Assembly (NCBI GenBank): GCA_963706905.1
Contig: CAVPNY010000014.1
Coordinates: forward strand, 62,001 to 126,000
Direction: 5' to 3'
DNA from: CAVPNY01 sp963706905
GTDB taxonomy: Bacteria; Chloroflexota; Anaerolineae; Anaerolineales; UBA4823
DNA: 64,000 nucleotides
Part shown: positions 24,209 through 32,291 of the stretch, in pieces
Position numbering within the stretch: position 1 is the first letter of the stretch
How the letters are laid out: each line of letters starts with the position of its first letter
Notes under the pieces: generated by a model
What the model was told of the DNA's origin: nothing
Seen by the model: the letters and a program-made list of their open reading frames with translations, nothing else
The model's database searches: none
Program-made: the position numbers and the translations under genes

Positions 24209-24982
24209 CTAACGGCTTATCCATGGGAGGATGCCCACCAGGAAGCCGGTAAACAGGTCGATCAGGTAATGCGCTCCGATGATTGGTACCAGCCGGCGCC
24301 TTCCCAGCAGGTACACCAGGGTGACCCCGCCCACAGCGACCCAGGCCGCCAGGAGGCGCGAGATCAGGTGGGTGACATCGGGTATGAACGGGTTGGCCAG
24401 GTGCTGCAGCCCCCAAAAAAAAGTAACCAGGAACGCAGCCAGCCAGGCCCTCCCCGAGAGGGCTTCGAGGCGGGGCAGCAGGTATCCCAGGTAGCCGAGC
24501 TCCTCGGCCACTACCCAGATAATGGGCCAGATCAGGAAGCTGTACAGCCCTGCCACAGGGGGCAGATCCACCATGGCGATGTACGGCGGCAGGCCTGATC
24601 CATAAAATGATTGGGTGATCAGGCTGGCCAATGCTCCAAAAGGTGCGATCGCCAGCAGGTAAACCGGAGTCCAGGCTAATTGTCGCAAGGCAGCCTTGCC
24701 GCGCACGCCGAGCAGGTCTATCAGTTTCGATCCTTCCCGGCGGGTCAGCCATACCAGCGCGAGCAGGCACAGGATATCGGTGATCGTGCTGTAAACCGGC
24801 CACCAGGCAGCCGTCTCTGCCCATGGATCGCTCGATCCTCCCAGCGCTGCCAGACCAGTCGCCAGTATCTGGACAAGGAAGGAGAAGACCAGCCTGGCCG
24901 GCAGGAAGAGCAAGACCGGCCACCAGGAAAGCCCGGATGCCGCAAAGCGATTCTTGATAGAGCTGGGTGAGTTATCCTGCAT
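24209..24982 (-). CDS. CPBP-family intramembrane metalloprotease-like protein
   Basis: 257 residues, about seven helices. CPBP motifs: Glu-Glu in VVAEELGYLGYLLPRLE, FFWGLQHL and HYLIDLFTGF. The Glu pair and both histidines are present, but the usual arginine after Glu-Glu is displaced, so activity is uncertain. Members act on membrane-spanning substrates or as immunity proteins. It lies 32 bp from the end of the frame open on the other side of 24192 and head-to-tail with DUF998 and DfsB-like genes. Confidence 0.82.
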   Translation of the reverse strand: MQDNSPSSIKNRFAASGLSWWPVLLFLPARLVFSFLVQILATGLAALGGSSDPWAETAAWWPVYSTITDILCLLALVWLTRREGSKLIDLLGVRGKAALRQLAWTPVYLLAIAPFGALASLITQSFYGSGLPPYIAMVDLPPVAGLYSFLIWPIIWVVAEELGYLGYLLPRLEALSGRAWLAAFLVTFFWGLQHLANPFIPDVTHLISRLLAAWVAVGGVTLVYLLGRRRLVPIIGAHYLIDLFTGFLVGILPWISR

Positions 24983-25015
24983 TTCGGTTAGACCGGAAGC
25001 TGGGAGTTTATCGAG

Positions 25016-25528
25016 CTAGGAGGCACTGCTTTCCCGCCAGGCCTCGATCTGCTCGCGGTGCTCTTTGTAATGCCACCAGGTGTTGGCGGCGACCATGTGC
25101 CACAGCGGGTCTCCATTCCGCCAGGCAAAGCGCGACCCATCAAAAAGATCCGTCTCAGTCATGGCGTGCACCGCCTGATCAGCCTGAGTGGATGCGGCTT
25201 CGGACATGGCCAGGATTTCAGCCAGCGACCGGTCCTTATTCTCCAGGTAGATACGCTCGTTGAGCAGGTCGAGATCATCCCAGGTCATTCCGGGCGCCGG
25301 GCGCTGCGGCGTCAGACCAGCGTACGTCTCCTTGAGCCACTCCACCATGAGCAGCTCCCAGGCAGCAATATGCGCCAGGACATCCTTCACCGTTCGCTCG
25401 CCTTCCAGGCCTGGAGTGAGCCTCTGGGCTTCAGTCAATTTTCCTACCACCGCATTAAGGAGGCGCTTCTCGCTCTGGATCAGCTCCAGGATTTCCGATT
25501 TGGTTGCAGGTTCGGTTTGCTCTGGCAT
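25016..25528 (-). CDS. ClbS/DfsB-family four-helix protein
   Basis: 170 residues. It matches ClbS/DfsB (DUF1706): KSEILELIQSEKRLLNAVVG, GERTVKDVLAHIAAWELLMV, a conserved WDDLDLLNERIYLENKDRS, and the end AANTWWHYKEHREQIEAW. In Escherichia coli ClbS is a cyclopropane hydrolase protecting from colibactin; most relatives are uncharacterised. GGGAGG nine bases before the ATG. Cytoplasmic. Confidence 0.88.
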   Translation of the reverse strand: MPEQTEPATKSEILELIQSEKRLLNAVVGKLTEAQRLTPGLEGERTVKDVLAHIAAWELLMVEWLKETYAGLTPQRPAPGMTWDDLDLLNERIYLENKDRSLAEILAMSEAASTQADQAVHAMTETDLFDGSRFAWRNGDPLWHMVAANTWWHYKEHREQIEAWRESSAS

Positions 25529-25598
25529 TGAAAAGTACCTCCCTGTTGACTCATTTATTTATCTGAATTCAGACTATTTTATAACGAAATCAATAAGG

Positions 25599-25895
25599 CT
25601 ATGCGCAAGGCGGCATGATCTCCGCGGACAGATCGTTATCCTCCTCCACCACCACAGGCTTCTTCCGATAAGGCAGCAGCACGCCAATCAACACCCCCGC
25701 CAGCACCAGCCCTGCCAGAAGAAAACGCGAAGCCCCCGCCCAAAAAGGCGCCATCTCTGCATAGGTGATGCGGATGGCCACCGAGGCGCCGCCCATGATG
25801 AAAACAAACAACAAAAAGGTGCTCAGCACTGTGCGATCGGATGAAGCCGTTTGAACCGGCGAAGCTGCACGTGTCTGGGTTCGAGTTGTCATCAA
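25599..25895 (-). pseudogene. EamA/DMT transporter reduced to its first helices plus a tail
   Basis: 98 residues. After a Thr-rich leader the segment LFVFIMGGASVAIRITYAEM, PFWAGASRFLLAGLVLAG resembles the first two helices of a drug/metabolite transporter (typical Gly-Gly ... Arg ... PPFW ... RF pattern). It then runs directly into a basic loop and an acidic end (YRKKPVVVEEDN). A normal member has ten helices. It is either an internal-deletion remnant or an unrelated small membrane protein that kept the N-terminus. Confidence 0.55.
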
Positions 25896-26311
25896 TTTCT
25901 CTTAAATCCTGTCACCCTTGTTGGCCTGTTTCCGCCTTCTAAACTGCCTGCGTGACAGATCCGGAAAATGTCTGGGCAATTATACTCCTATCACCAACAT
26001 ATTAGACCTGTTTACTACGAATAACGCGGTCGTATGCTCCGGATTTCACCTTTGATCCAGATCACTTAAGGCTCAACACAATCCAGTGCGGTTCAGAGAT
26101 TGTGAATCCTTCGATGTTGTCACGCCCTTGCATAAGCAATTTCTTAGATGGTAGCCAAATATCCGAGGTATATCGGATATATCAGATATAATTGGTTTCT
26201 ATATAAATGTGAATATGTGATCCACAGCTCCATGGGAAGGTGATCACACGCCTAAGCTCAGGCAATCACGATCAGCTCATTCAAATCGCTAATAGAAAGG
26301 ATGTACTTAAT
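25896..26311. other. Gene-poor gap with a palindrome before the VOC gene
   Basis: No coding signal seen. Inverted arms ATATCCGA and TCGGATAT (26159-26166, 26173-26180) lie just upstream of TATAAT at 26187-26192, which could be the -10 box of the VOC gene with an operator over its -35 region. No good -35 box was found. Confidence 0.35.
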
Positions 26312-26671
26312 ATGCTTAACCTTAACTCCATCATGATTGGAACGAAACAACCCAAAACCTTAGTGGCTTTCTATGAAAAAGTGCTTGGCAAGCCAGCGGA
26401 CATGATCGATGAAGAGCATGGTTTCTTTGGCTGGCAGGTGGGGGCGACCTACCTTTCCATTCTGGACCATTCCGAAATGGTTGGTCCCACCAAGGACCCC
26501 GGGCGCGTGATGCTTAATTTTGAAACTCAGCAAGTCAAAGAGGAATTTGAGAGAATAAAAGCCCAGGGAGGTATGGTCATCAAAGAACCCTATGAAATGG
26601 GTGGTGGATGGGTTGCGACCCTGGCAGATCCGGATGGAAATTTCTTTCAACTGGTGAGCCCGATGATGTAA
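26312..26671 (+). CDS. VOC (glyoxalase/bleomycin-resistance fold) protein
   Basis: 119 residues. One VOC domain: beta-alpha-beta start LNSIMIGTKQPKTLVAFYEK, closing beta strand VATLADPDGNFFQLVSP, the standard end of the fold. The start at 26312 gives a normal domain length; the earlier open frame lacks an ATG with a good ribosome site. Metal ligands cannot be set with confidence, so it could be an enzyme or a binding protein. A hairpin terminator follows. Confidence 0.85.
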   Translation: MLNLNSIMIGTKQPKTLVAFYEKVLGKPADMIDEEHGFFGWQVGATYLSILDHSEMVGPTKDPGRVMLNFETQQVKEEFERIKAQGGMVIKEPYEMGGGWVATLADPDGNFFQLVSPMM

Positions 26672-26726
26672 TGATCAGTTCCACTGCCCGCTCCGATAGT
26701 GGATACTGGAAATACCCCTCACCTTG

Positions 26727-26756
26727 ACTCTCTCCCCTCCAGGGGAGAGAGTTTTT
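26727..26756 (+). terminator. Intrinsic terminator of the VOC gene
   Basis: Perfect 12-base arms (26727-26738, 26741-26752) with a 2-base loop and a T-run, 55 bp after the stop. Confidence 0.8.
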
Positions 26757-27022
26757 AGTCCTCCCGAATTGTGCTTTTAGATCGCATCATGACCGGACCA
26801 AAAACCGGCAGCCAGCGGACACGCTTCAGCTTACTGCACGCACGGCTCCAGGATTTCTAGCCTCGCGCTTTTTGCATCCAGCCTGGCGCCTCAGCCGCTC
26901 CGCCCCTTTGGAGCCCGGACGGTAAGTGGCTTGCGTAATCAGAGGATGGCAATACGATAGGACAACCAACGCCTCGATGATCACCAGATAGGTCGAGGGA
27001 TATAATATAAATAGGAGCGATT

Positions 27023-27631
27023 ATGGACATCCCAACTGTTTTTATAAACCATCTGCTACTCTCCATCGTGCCCTGGGTTGCAGGCGGGCTGATCGGAGGC
27101 GGTTTGGGTTACCTGCTCGCACTGGCCATCCGCCCCTTGAGTGCTCGGCCTGGACTTTATCGTGCATTGAGATTGATCCCGTGGCGAACGATAGCGTTCG
27201 TCCTGGTTGCAATAGCTATTTATGCCGCTTATCCTGTCTACCTCTTGGGATCGGTTCTCAGGTCTGCCATGCCCGGTACAGGTTTTTTAGTCGATGCTCT
27301 AGCCAGTATCAGTTTTGCGGTTCTTGCTGTGGCCCTGCCATTCACTACCAGCATCATCGCCGGATACTGGTTCCCGCCTTCGCTCGGGGAACGGCTGGCG
27401 GCTGGCGCCCGTACCTTGGGTGTGGCCAGCGTTGTGCTCGCCCTCACCGCCAGCCATTGGGGAGTCAATGGCGCTGGAAGACTGATCGCGATAGGCGCGC
27501 GGGAATTTGACTATTCGGAAGTGGGACTCGGGTATGGAATCGTGGTCAGCGTAGCGCTGATCGTCGACCTGGTGATGGGATTGATCCAGATGGTTGTCGC
27601 AAGACCGCCTGAAGCCAGTGCTGAGGGATAA
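27023..27631 (+). CDS. Polytopic membrane protein, unknown
   Basis: 202 residues, five to six predicted helices (WVAGGLIGGGLGYLLALAI, TIAFVLVAIAIYAAYPVYLL, ISFAVLAVALPFTTSIIAGY, VVSVALIVDLVMGLIQMVV). It is vaguely like the membrane part of ABC importer permeases, but no EAA loop is convincing. AGGAG six bases before the ATG; TATAAT at 27001-27006 may be the -10 box. Stands alone. Function unknown. Confidence 0.6.
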   Translation: MDIPTVFINHLLLSIVPWVAGGLIGGGLGYLLALAIRPLSARPGLYRALRLIPWRTIAFVLVAIAIYAAYPVYLLGSVLRSAMPGTGFLVDALASISFAVLAVALPFTTSIIAGYWFPPSLGERLAAGARTLGVASVVLALTASHWGVNGAGRLIAIGAREFDYSEVGLGYGIVVSVALIVDLVMGLIQMVVARPPEASAEG

Positions 27632-27643
27632 GTATAGGCATAT

Positions 27644-27905
27644 TGATCACAGTATTGAGATTGTTTAATCGAGCGCTTTGATCCAGATCCAGGTTAGATG
27701 CCTGAATAGAGTAGCGTTACGAGCGAGTTAAATCTATTCACAAAAACTTCCTCCCGGAGGTGACTTTTGACACCATTTGTTATGACTATTATTACTCGAT
27801 TCTTGTATATATTCTTTATATTGTATGTACAAGATGTTAGATCCCCCGATCCGGTTGGCTGTTAACTGATTCGTCGGGGTGGGGACAGGGGCAAAATGGG
27901 GGAAA
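27644..27905. repeat. Direct repeat R, copy 1 (upstream of the gene at 28055)
   Basis: About 262 bp recognisably the same as 29007-29275. Shared stretches include GATCCAGATCCAGG, TTACTCGATTCTTGTATAT and GTGGGGACAGG. It ends about 150 bp before a gene for a secreted protein. Confidence 0.75.
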
Positions 27906-28054
27906 TGAACAGCTTCGCCGGTTAAGTGACATACGAGTGCCATACAGATGGCACGCCATGGGGGTATCAAAACCATATATTCGAGCATATTCTTCGTATT
28001 ATTAGATCTATTCAGTACGTTTGCTGATTATTCCGATTCAGAAGGAGGCTATCG

Positions 28055-28705
28055 ATGAACAGGCAAAAATTAGTCACCCCTTATCTCCTCGGCATGACCG
28101 TTCTGACCGTCTTGATCACCCTGATCGGTATCTGGCGACCAGCAGTTGCCAAATCCAGGGTTTACCGCCTACACGAAGGCGAGACCATTGGACTGGGGAT
28201 GCAAGGACTGCATGTCACCAATATCCCCCGCGGCGTTTCCCAGGTCTACCTGAATACGGTTGGCGCAGGTGCACCGGCGCGTTTCAGCCACGAGTTTGAT
28301 CTCAAATACCGCGCCCCGACAATGGAAGTGCGCTTTCTGGACGAGCGAGGCAGAGAGGTGGAGAGCATCAGTGCGCAGGTCTATGTGTACTTTAACATCA
28401 GCCGGGCTGAACGAGACCTGTGGCTGAAAGGTGGTATGGAGGAGATCGCCATCTGGTACGCGGGCGTGCGGACCGGCAGCTGGAAGACTTGCCGTACCTT
28501 CTTTGTCAACGAGCCCGGCCGGGATGGGACGGTTGGACGCTTGACCTGCCTCGCACCGGGCAGCGGTTACTATGCCCTCGAGCGTGAGGTTTTTGAGAAG
28601 CAGGCTACCTCTGAAAGTCCCGCAGCTACACTGACTCCTCCTTATCCTGCCTGGGAACCTGAGAAAACCCCAGGTGCGCCCGTCCAGGATACCCGCACCT
28701 GGTGA
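28055..28705 (+). CDS. Secreted protein of unknown function with Thr/Pro end
   Basis: 216 residues. N-terminal signal or anchor helix (GMTVLTVLITLIGIW), then a soluble beta-rich domain (EFDLKYRAPTMEVRFLD, VYVYFNISRAERDLWLKGGM, IAIWYAGVRTGSWKTC) and a Pro/Thr/Ser-rich tail. AGGAGG before the ATG. Two cysteines (in WKTC and RLTC) could form a disulfide. No family recognised. Its stop overlaps a GTG that opens a propeller remnant, so the original protein may have been longer. Confidence 0.65.
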   Translation: MNRQKLVTPYLLGMTVLTVLITLIGIWRPAVAKSRVYRLHEGETIGLGMQGLHVTNIPRGVSQVYLNTVGAGAPARFSHEFDLKYRAPTMEVRFLDERGREVESISAQVYVYFNISRAERDLWLKGGMEEIAIWYAGVRTGSWKTCRTFFVNEPGRDGTVGRLTCLAPGSGYYALEREVFEKQATSESPAATLTPPYPAWEPEKTPGAPVQDTRTW

Positions 28706-28941
28706 GTGGTGGCACAGATAAAGCCTTCAGTGTCTTCGTGCATGACCGGCTGACCGGGCAGACCTGGCGGGTTTCTGTCGCCAGCAACGGCACCCAAGGT
28801 GACAATTCTTCCGAGGATGCCTTTTATTCTGCTGATGGAGGCCTGGTAGCATTCCAGTCCTATGCCAACAATTTGGTGAGCGACGACACGAATCTATTCT
28901 CGGAAATATTTGTTCTTCTACTTTATCATTCCCTGGCATGA
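28702..28941 (+). pseudogene. TolB/PD40-type propeller fragment
   Basis: 79 residues from GTG 28702. FSVFVHDRLTGQTWRVSVAS, NGTQGDNSSEDAFYSADGG and LVAFQSYANNLVSDDTN match one and a half blades of the TolB-like propeller type common in this phylum. The frame then runs off into unrelated sequence. A full propeller needs six or more blades, so this is a remnant. Confidence 0.65.
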
Positions 28942-29006
28942 CGTCAGGAATGCAATTGCCGATATCCTTTCTGCTAGCTCAGCGATGGTGAGATCAACGG
29001 GCATGG

Positions 29007-29275
29007 TGATCACAATGTTGGGATTGTTCAACCTGGCGCTGCGATCCAGATCCAGGCTGGGCGGCTGAGAAATGGAATTCCGTCCATACAGGTGTGCGGC
29101 ATCTAAGAAGAGAGCATCCTTCCCTGAGGTTACATATGACACATGATGTTATGACAATAATTACTCGATTCTTGTATATCTTGTCCTGTATGGTATAGGC
29201 AAAGTATCGAGTTCCCGATTCAGTTGGCGGTTAATCGATTCGTCAGGGGTGGGGACAGGAGCAAAACGGGGGAAA
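29007..29275. repeat. Direct repeat R, copy 2 (upstream of the LVIVD gene)
   Basis: About 269 bp matching 27644-27905 in the same orientation. It ends about 70 bp before the LVIVD gene. On the minus strand this copy is part of an open stretch (LDLDRSARLNNPNIVITMP) that copy 1 keeps only partly, so the repeat may once have been coding. Confidence 0.75.
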
Positions 29276-29347
29276 GGTGCGTAGACAGGACGAATGAGTT
29301 AAAGCCTGGCTGTCTCGCTGAAGGCAAATCCTCTCAGGAGGTCCAAA

Positions 29348-31261
29348 ATGAAAATCCACCTTTTATTCACCCTCATGTTCATTTTTGCAATGGCCTTTCT
29401 TGTAATCTGGGCTGCAAATGCCCAGGAATCACAACCACTTCAGGAACCACCGCAAGCGGAGCAGAATGTGGAACTGGTCGGTCAGATCGGGGGCACAACG
29501 GAGGCCGTGGCCGTGCAGGGCAATTACGCCTATATCGGGTTGGGGCCACGGCTGGTGATTTTGGATGTCTCTGTCCCGGCTTCTCCCAGCCTCGCCGGCC
29601 AAACGGGTATCCTGCCCGCGGTCGTGCGTGGCCTGGCGGTAGCCGGGAACTACGCCTACGTCGCAGCAGATGATCAAGGATTGCGCATCATCGACGTTGC
29701 CGATCCGAATCATCCGACCGAGGCCGGCTTCTACGACACGCCGGGGTCCGCCAATGACGTATCGCTGGCTGGGAATTTCGCCTACGTCGCCGATGGGGAT
29801 GGCGACCTGCGCATCATTGACGTCACAGCCCCGGCCAACCCGTCGGAGGCCGGATTCTATGACACGCCGGGGGAGGCCAATGACGTGGCAGTGGCCGGGC
29901 ACTACGCCTACGTCGCCGTTGGGGAAGACGGCCTGCGTATCATCGATGTCATAGATCCAAATTACCCGACCGAGGTCGGCTTTTTCGACACACCGGAGTA
30001 CGCCCTGGGCGTGGCGGTGGCTGGAAACTACGCTTACCTCGCCGATGGGAATGGTGGCCTGCGTATCATCGATGTTGCCGACCCGGCCCACCCGGCCGAG
30101 GCCGGCTCCTACGCCACGCTGGAGTGGGCTTGGGACGTGGCAGTGGCTGGGGACTACGCTTACCTCGCTGATGGGTATAGCGGCCTGCACATCATCGATG
30201 TTGCCGACCCAGCCCACCCGACCGAGTCCGGCTCCTTCAACACGCCAGGGAATGCCCTGGGCGTGGCACTAGCCGGGAACTACGCCTACGTTGCCGATGA
30301 AAACAGCCTGCGCATCATCGAGGTTGCCGATCCGAATCATCCGACCGAGGCCGGCTTCACCGACTCATCGCTGAGGCTAATCTGGGATGTGGCAGTGGCT
30401 GGGAACTACGCCTACGTCATCGATAGGTCTGACGGCTTGGGCATCTTCGACGTCGCCGACCCAGCCCACCCGACCGAGTCCGGCTTCTATGACAAGTTGG
30501 CATTACCCGATGACGTGGCAGTTGCCGGGAATTACGCTTACGTCGCTGATTCGGTTGCCGGCTTGATCATCATCGACGTTGCCGACCCTGCCTACCCGGC
30601 CGAAGCCGGATCCTACCACACACCGGGGAGTACTCATGGTGTGGCGATAGCCGGGAACTACGCCTACCTCGCCGATGGGGATAGTGGCCTGCGGATCATC
30701 GATGTTGCCGACCCAACCAACCCGGCCGAGATCGGCTCCTTCAACACGCCGGGGTCTGCCTGGGACGTAGCGGTGGCCGGGAACTACGCTTACGTCGCTG
30801 ATTATAGAAGTGGCCTGCGCATTATCGACATCACCGATCCGGTCCACCCGACCGAGGTCGGTTCTTTCGACGCGCCGGAGGATGCCTGGAGTTTGGCGGT
30901 GGCCGGGAATTACGCCTTCGTCACCGATTTATTTATCGGCTTGCGCATCATCGACGTCTCCGAGCCAGCCCACCCAGTCCAGGTTGGCCTCTACAATGTA
31001 GCAGAATATGCGACGGAAGTGGCGGTTGCCGGGAAGCATGTCTACGTTGCCGATAGGCACAGCGGCCTGCACATCATCGACGTCGCCGACCCGGCGCACC
31101 CAGCCGAGACCGGCTTCTACAACACACCGGGGGAGGCCCAGAGCGTGACGGTGGCCGGGGTACACGCCTACGTCGCAGATAGGGATGGGGGGCTGGTCAT
31201 CCTGCGCTTCTTGCCGGAACAGCAGTTTTACCTGCCTGTGATACGGCACAACTGGCCATGA
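29348..31261 (+). CDS. Secreted LVIVD-repeat beta-propeller protein
   Basis: 637 residues. Signal peptide (FTLMFIFAMAFLVIWAANAQ), then about 13 tandem LVIVD-type repeats of ~42 residues, each of the form V-A-V-A-G-N-Y-A-Y-V-A-D ... G-L-R-I-I-D-V-A-D-P-x-H-P-x-E-x-G. Such repeats form surface propellers with unknown ligands. In DNA this is a 126-bp tandem array with high similarity between units. AGGAGGT six bases before the ATG. The protein ends EQQFYLPVIRHNWP, close to the YLP tails of the BNR proteins. Function unknown; surface binding is likely. Confidence 0.88.
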   Translation: MKIHLLFTLMFIFAMAFLVIWAANAQESQPLQEPPQAEQNVELVGQIGGTTEAVAVQGNYAYIGLGPRLVILDVSVPASPSLAGQTGILPAVVRGLAVAGNYAYVAADDQGLRIIDVADPNHPTEAGFYDTPGSANDVSLAGNFAYVADGDGDLRIIDVTAPANPSEAGFYDTPGEANDVAVAGHYAYVAVGEDGLRIIDVIDPNYPTEVGFFDTPEYALGVAVAGNYAYLADGNGGLRIIDVADPAHPAEAGSYATLEWAWDVAVAGDYAYLADGYSGLHIIDVADPAHPTESGSFNTPGNALGVALAGNYAYVADENSLRIIEVADPNHPTEAGFTDSSLRLIWDVAVAGNYAYVIDRSDGLGIFDVADPAHPTESGFYDKLALPDDVAVAGNYAYVADSVAGLIIIDVADPAYPAEAGSYHTPGSTHGVAIAGNYAYLADGDSGLRIIDVADPTNPAEIGSFNTPGSAWDVAVAGNYAYVADYRSGLRIIDITDPVHPTEVGSFDAPEDAWSLAVAGNYAFVTDLFIGLRIIDVSEPAHPVQVGLYNVAEYATEVAVAGKHVYVADRHSGLHIIDVADPAHPAETGFYNTPGEAQSVTVAGVHAYVADRDGGLVILRFLPEQQFYLPVIRHNWP

Positions 31262-31313
31262 GCTGGTGTTAACCTGGCATTGGTAAGCATATCTTGCGGC
31301 TCTATCCCAGGAT

Positions 31314-31484
31314 GCGACCCCCTCGCGCACTCCCGTGCCGACCGTGACAGGCTTGCCCACCCGCACGCCGACGCTGACCCCCACGGATTTTCCGCCTGGC
31401 ACGCCGACTTTCACACCGACACCCACCAATCAGCCCGGGGAACCTACCCTGCTTTATCCGGCGGATGGTGGGCTCTTGCCATAA
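31314..31484 (+). pseudogene. Remnant of a Thr/Pro-linker protein
   Basis: Open stretch reading ATPSRTPVPTVTGLPTRTPT ... TPTNQPGEPTLLYPADGGLLP and stop. This is a typical Thr/Pro linker followed by the first strand of an extracellular Ig-like domain. It has no start or ribosome site and is cut off at once, so it is the leftover of a neighbouring exported protein. Nothing else is seen between 31485 and 31619. Confidence 0.55.
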
Positions 31485-31619
31485 CCTGTGCCTCCTGGCG
31501 AGAAGATCGACTTATCTAGTCAATGCGCCATTAATCTTCTACAACGCTCCCCCACAACCCTCGAAGTGACTGCGTTTCTGGCTCAATTCTAGATTCGCAA
31601 ACCATCACCAGCTTTAAGA

Positions 31620-31985
31620 TTACTTTACTTGAATTGCATGCGTAGGCTCGCTACGGAGTATTACAGACCGAAAGAAGCGTTCCTGAAACTCGGTTAACGC
31701 CCGGATTTGGTCGTCCGTGAATTCTTTACCCTCCGGCGCTACAATCAGCTTATCATCATCGTCATCCAGCCGGTGCAGCACAGCGATGCACCGGCCTTCG
31801 TACTCGAGCAGCGGCTCGAATACCCCCAACACGTAGGCGTCCAGCTCCTGTCCATCTGGGGCTAACGTATCCGGCACGTAGCCATAGTTGACCGGGTAAA
31901 TAAAGCCATGCTCCGGGTGCCGCCCACCCAGCGACCGGTCAATCTTGATCGGTACGATCTTCCCAATAAAATCGGTTGGTTGCAT
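31620..31985 (-). CDS. Short inorganic pyrophosphatase-family protein
   Basis: 121 residues. It matches the short family usually annotated inorganic diphosphatase: IGKIVPIKIDRSLGGRHPEH, YPVNYGYVPDTLAPDGQELD, AYVLGVFEP. True family I enzymes have about 175 residues and a Asp-x-Asp-Pro-x-Asp site; here the site reads Asp-Gly-Gln-Glu-Leu-Asp, so only part of the metal site remains. Pyrophosphate hydrolysis is therefore unproven. Weak ribosome-binding site. Confidence 0.75.
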   Translation of the reverse strand: MQPTDFIGKIVPIKIDRSLGGRHPEHGFIYPVNYGYVPDTLAPDGQELDAYVLGVFEPLLEYEGRCIAVLHRLDDDDDKLIVAPEGKEFTDDQIRALTEFQERFFRSVILRSEPTHAIQVK

Positions 31986-32220
31986 CTCAAATCAGACAGA
32001 CCGGCTGCCCTCCGCTCGCGATGTGCTTTCGAGCTCGAAGGCAGCCTCAATTCTGGCGTAGATCTTTTCCTCTGAAACTGCTTTCAGTATAGATCAGCTT
32101 ATACCGGCTGGCAACACTATTAGTGACCCCACCAGTCTGATGGCATCTCTGATGGCTCCCGCCAATCTGGTGAAACCAGCCCCTGATAAATACCCGTCTA
32201 GAGTAAGGCAAGAAACCCTA

Positions 32221-32259
32221 CCCAGGATGGGTATCCTGGGATTCAATTCGTGTTATGCT
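32221..32259 (+). promoter_or_regulatory. Palindrome next to a likely promoter of the two-component operon
   Basis: Inverted arms CCCAGGAT and ATCCTGGG (32221-32228, 32233-32240) cover the -35 position of an extended -10 box (TGTTATGCT, 32251-32259). This suggests repressed or autoregulated expression of the kinase/regulator pair. Nothing else recognisable lies in 31986-32220. Confidence 0.35.
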
Positions 32260-32291
32260 ATTCATACAGCGCCAGTGTCGATTGGAGGAAT

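Noticed and set aside
29429..30217. 262-residue minus-strand frame inside the LVIVD gene
   Set aside because: The periodic plus-strand gene explains it; the product is a repeat mirror without known family.
20440..31261. CRISPR array in the repeat-rich genes
   Set aside because: Repeats at 20440 and 29348 are contiguous coding repeats without unique spacers, and no cas gene is present.
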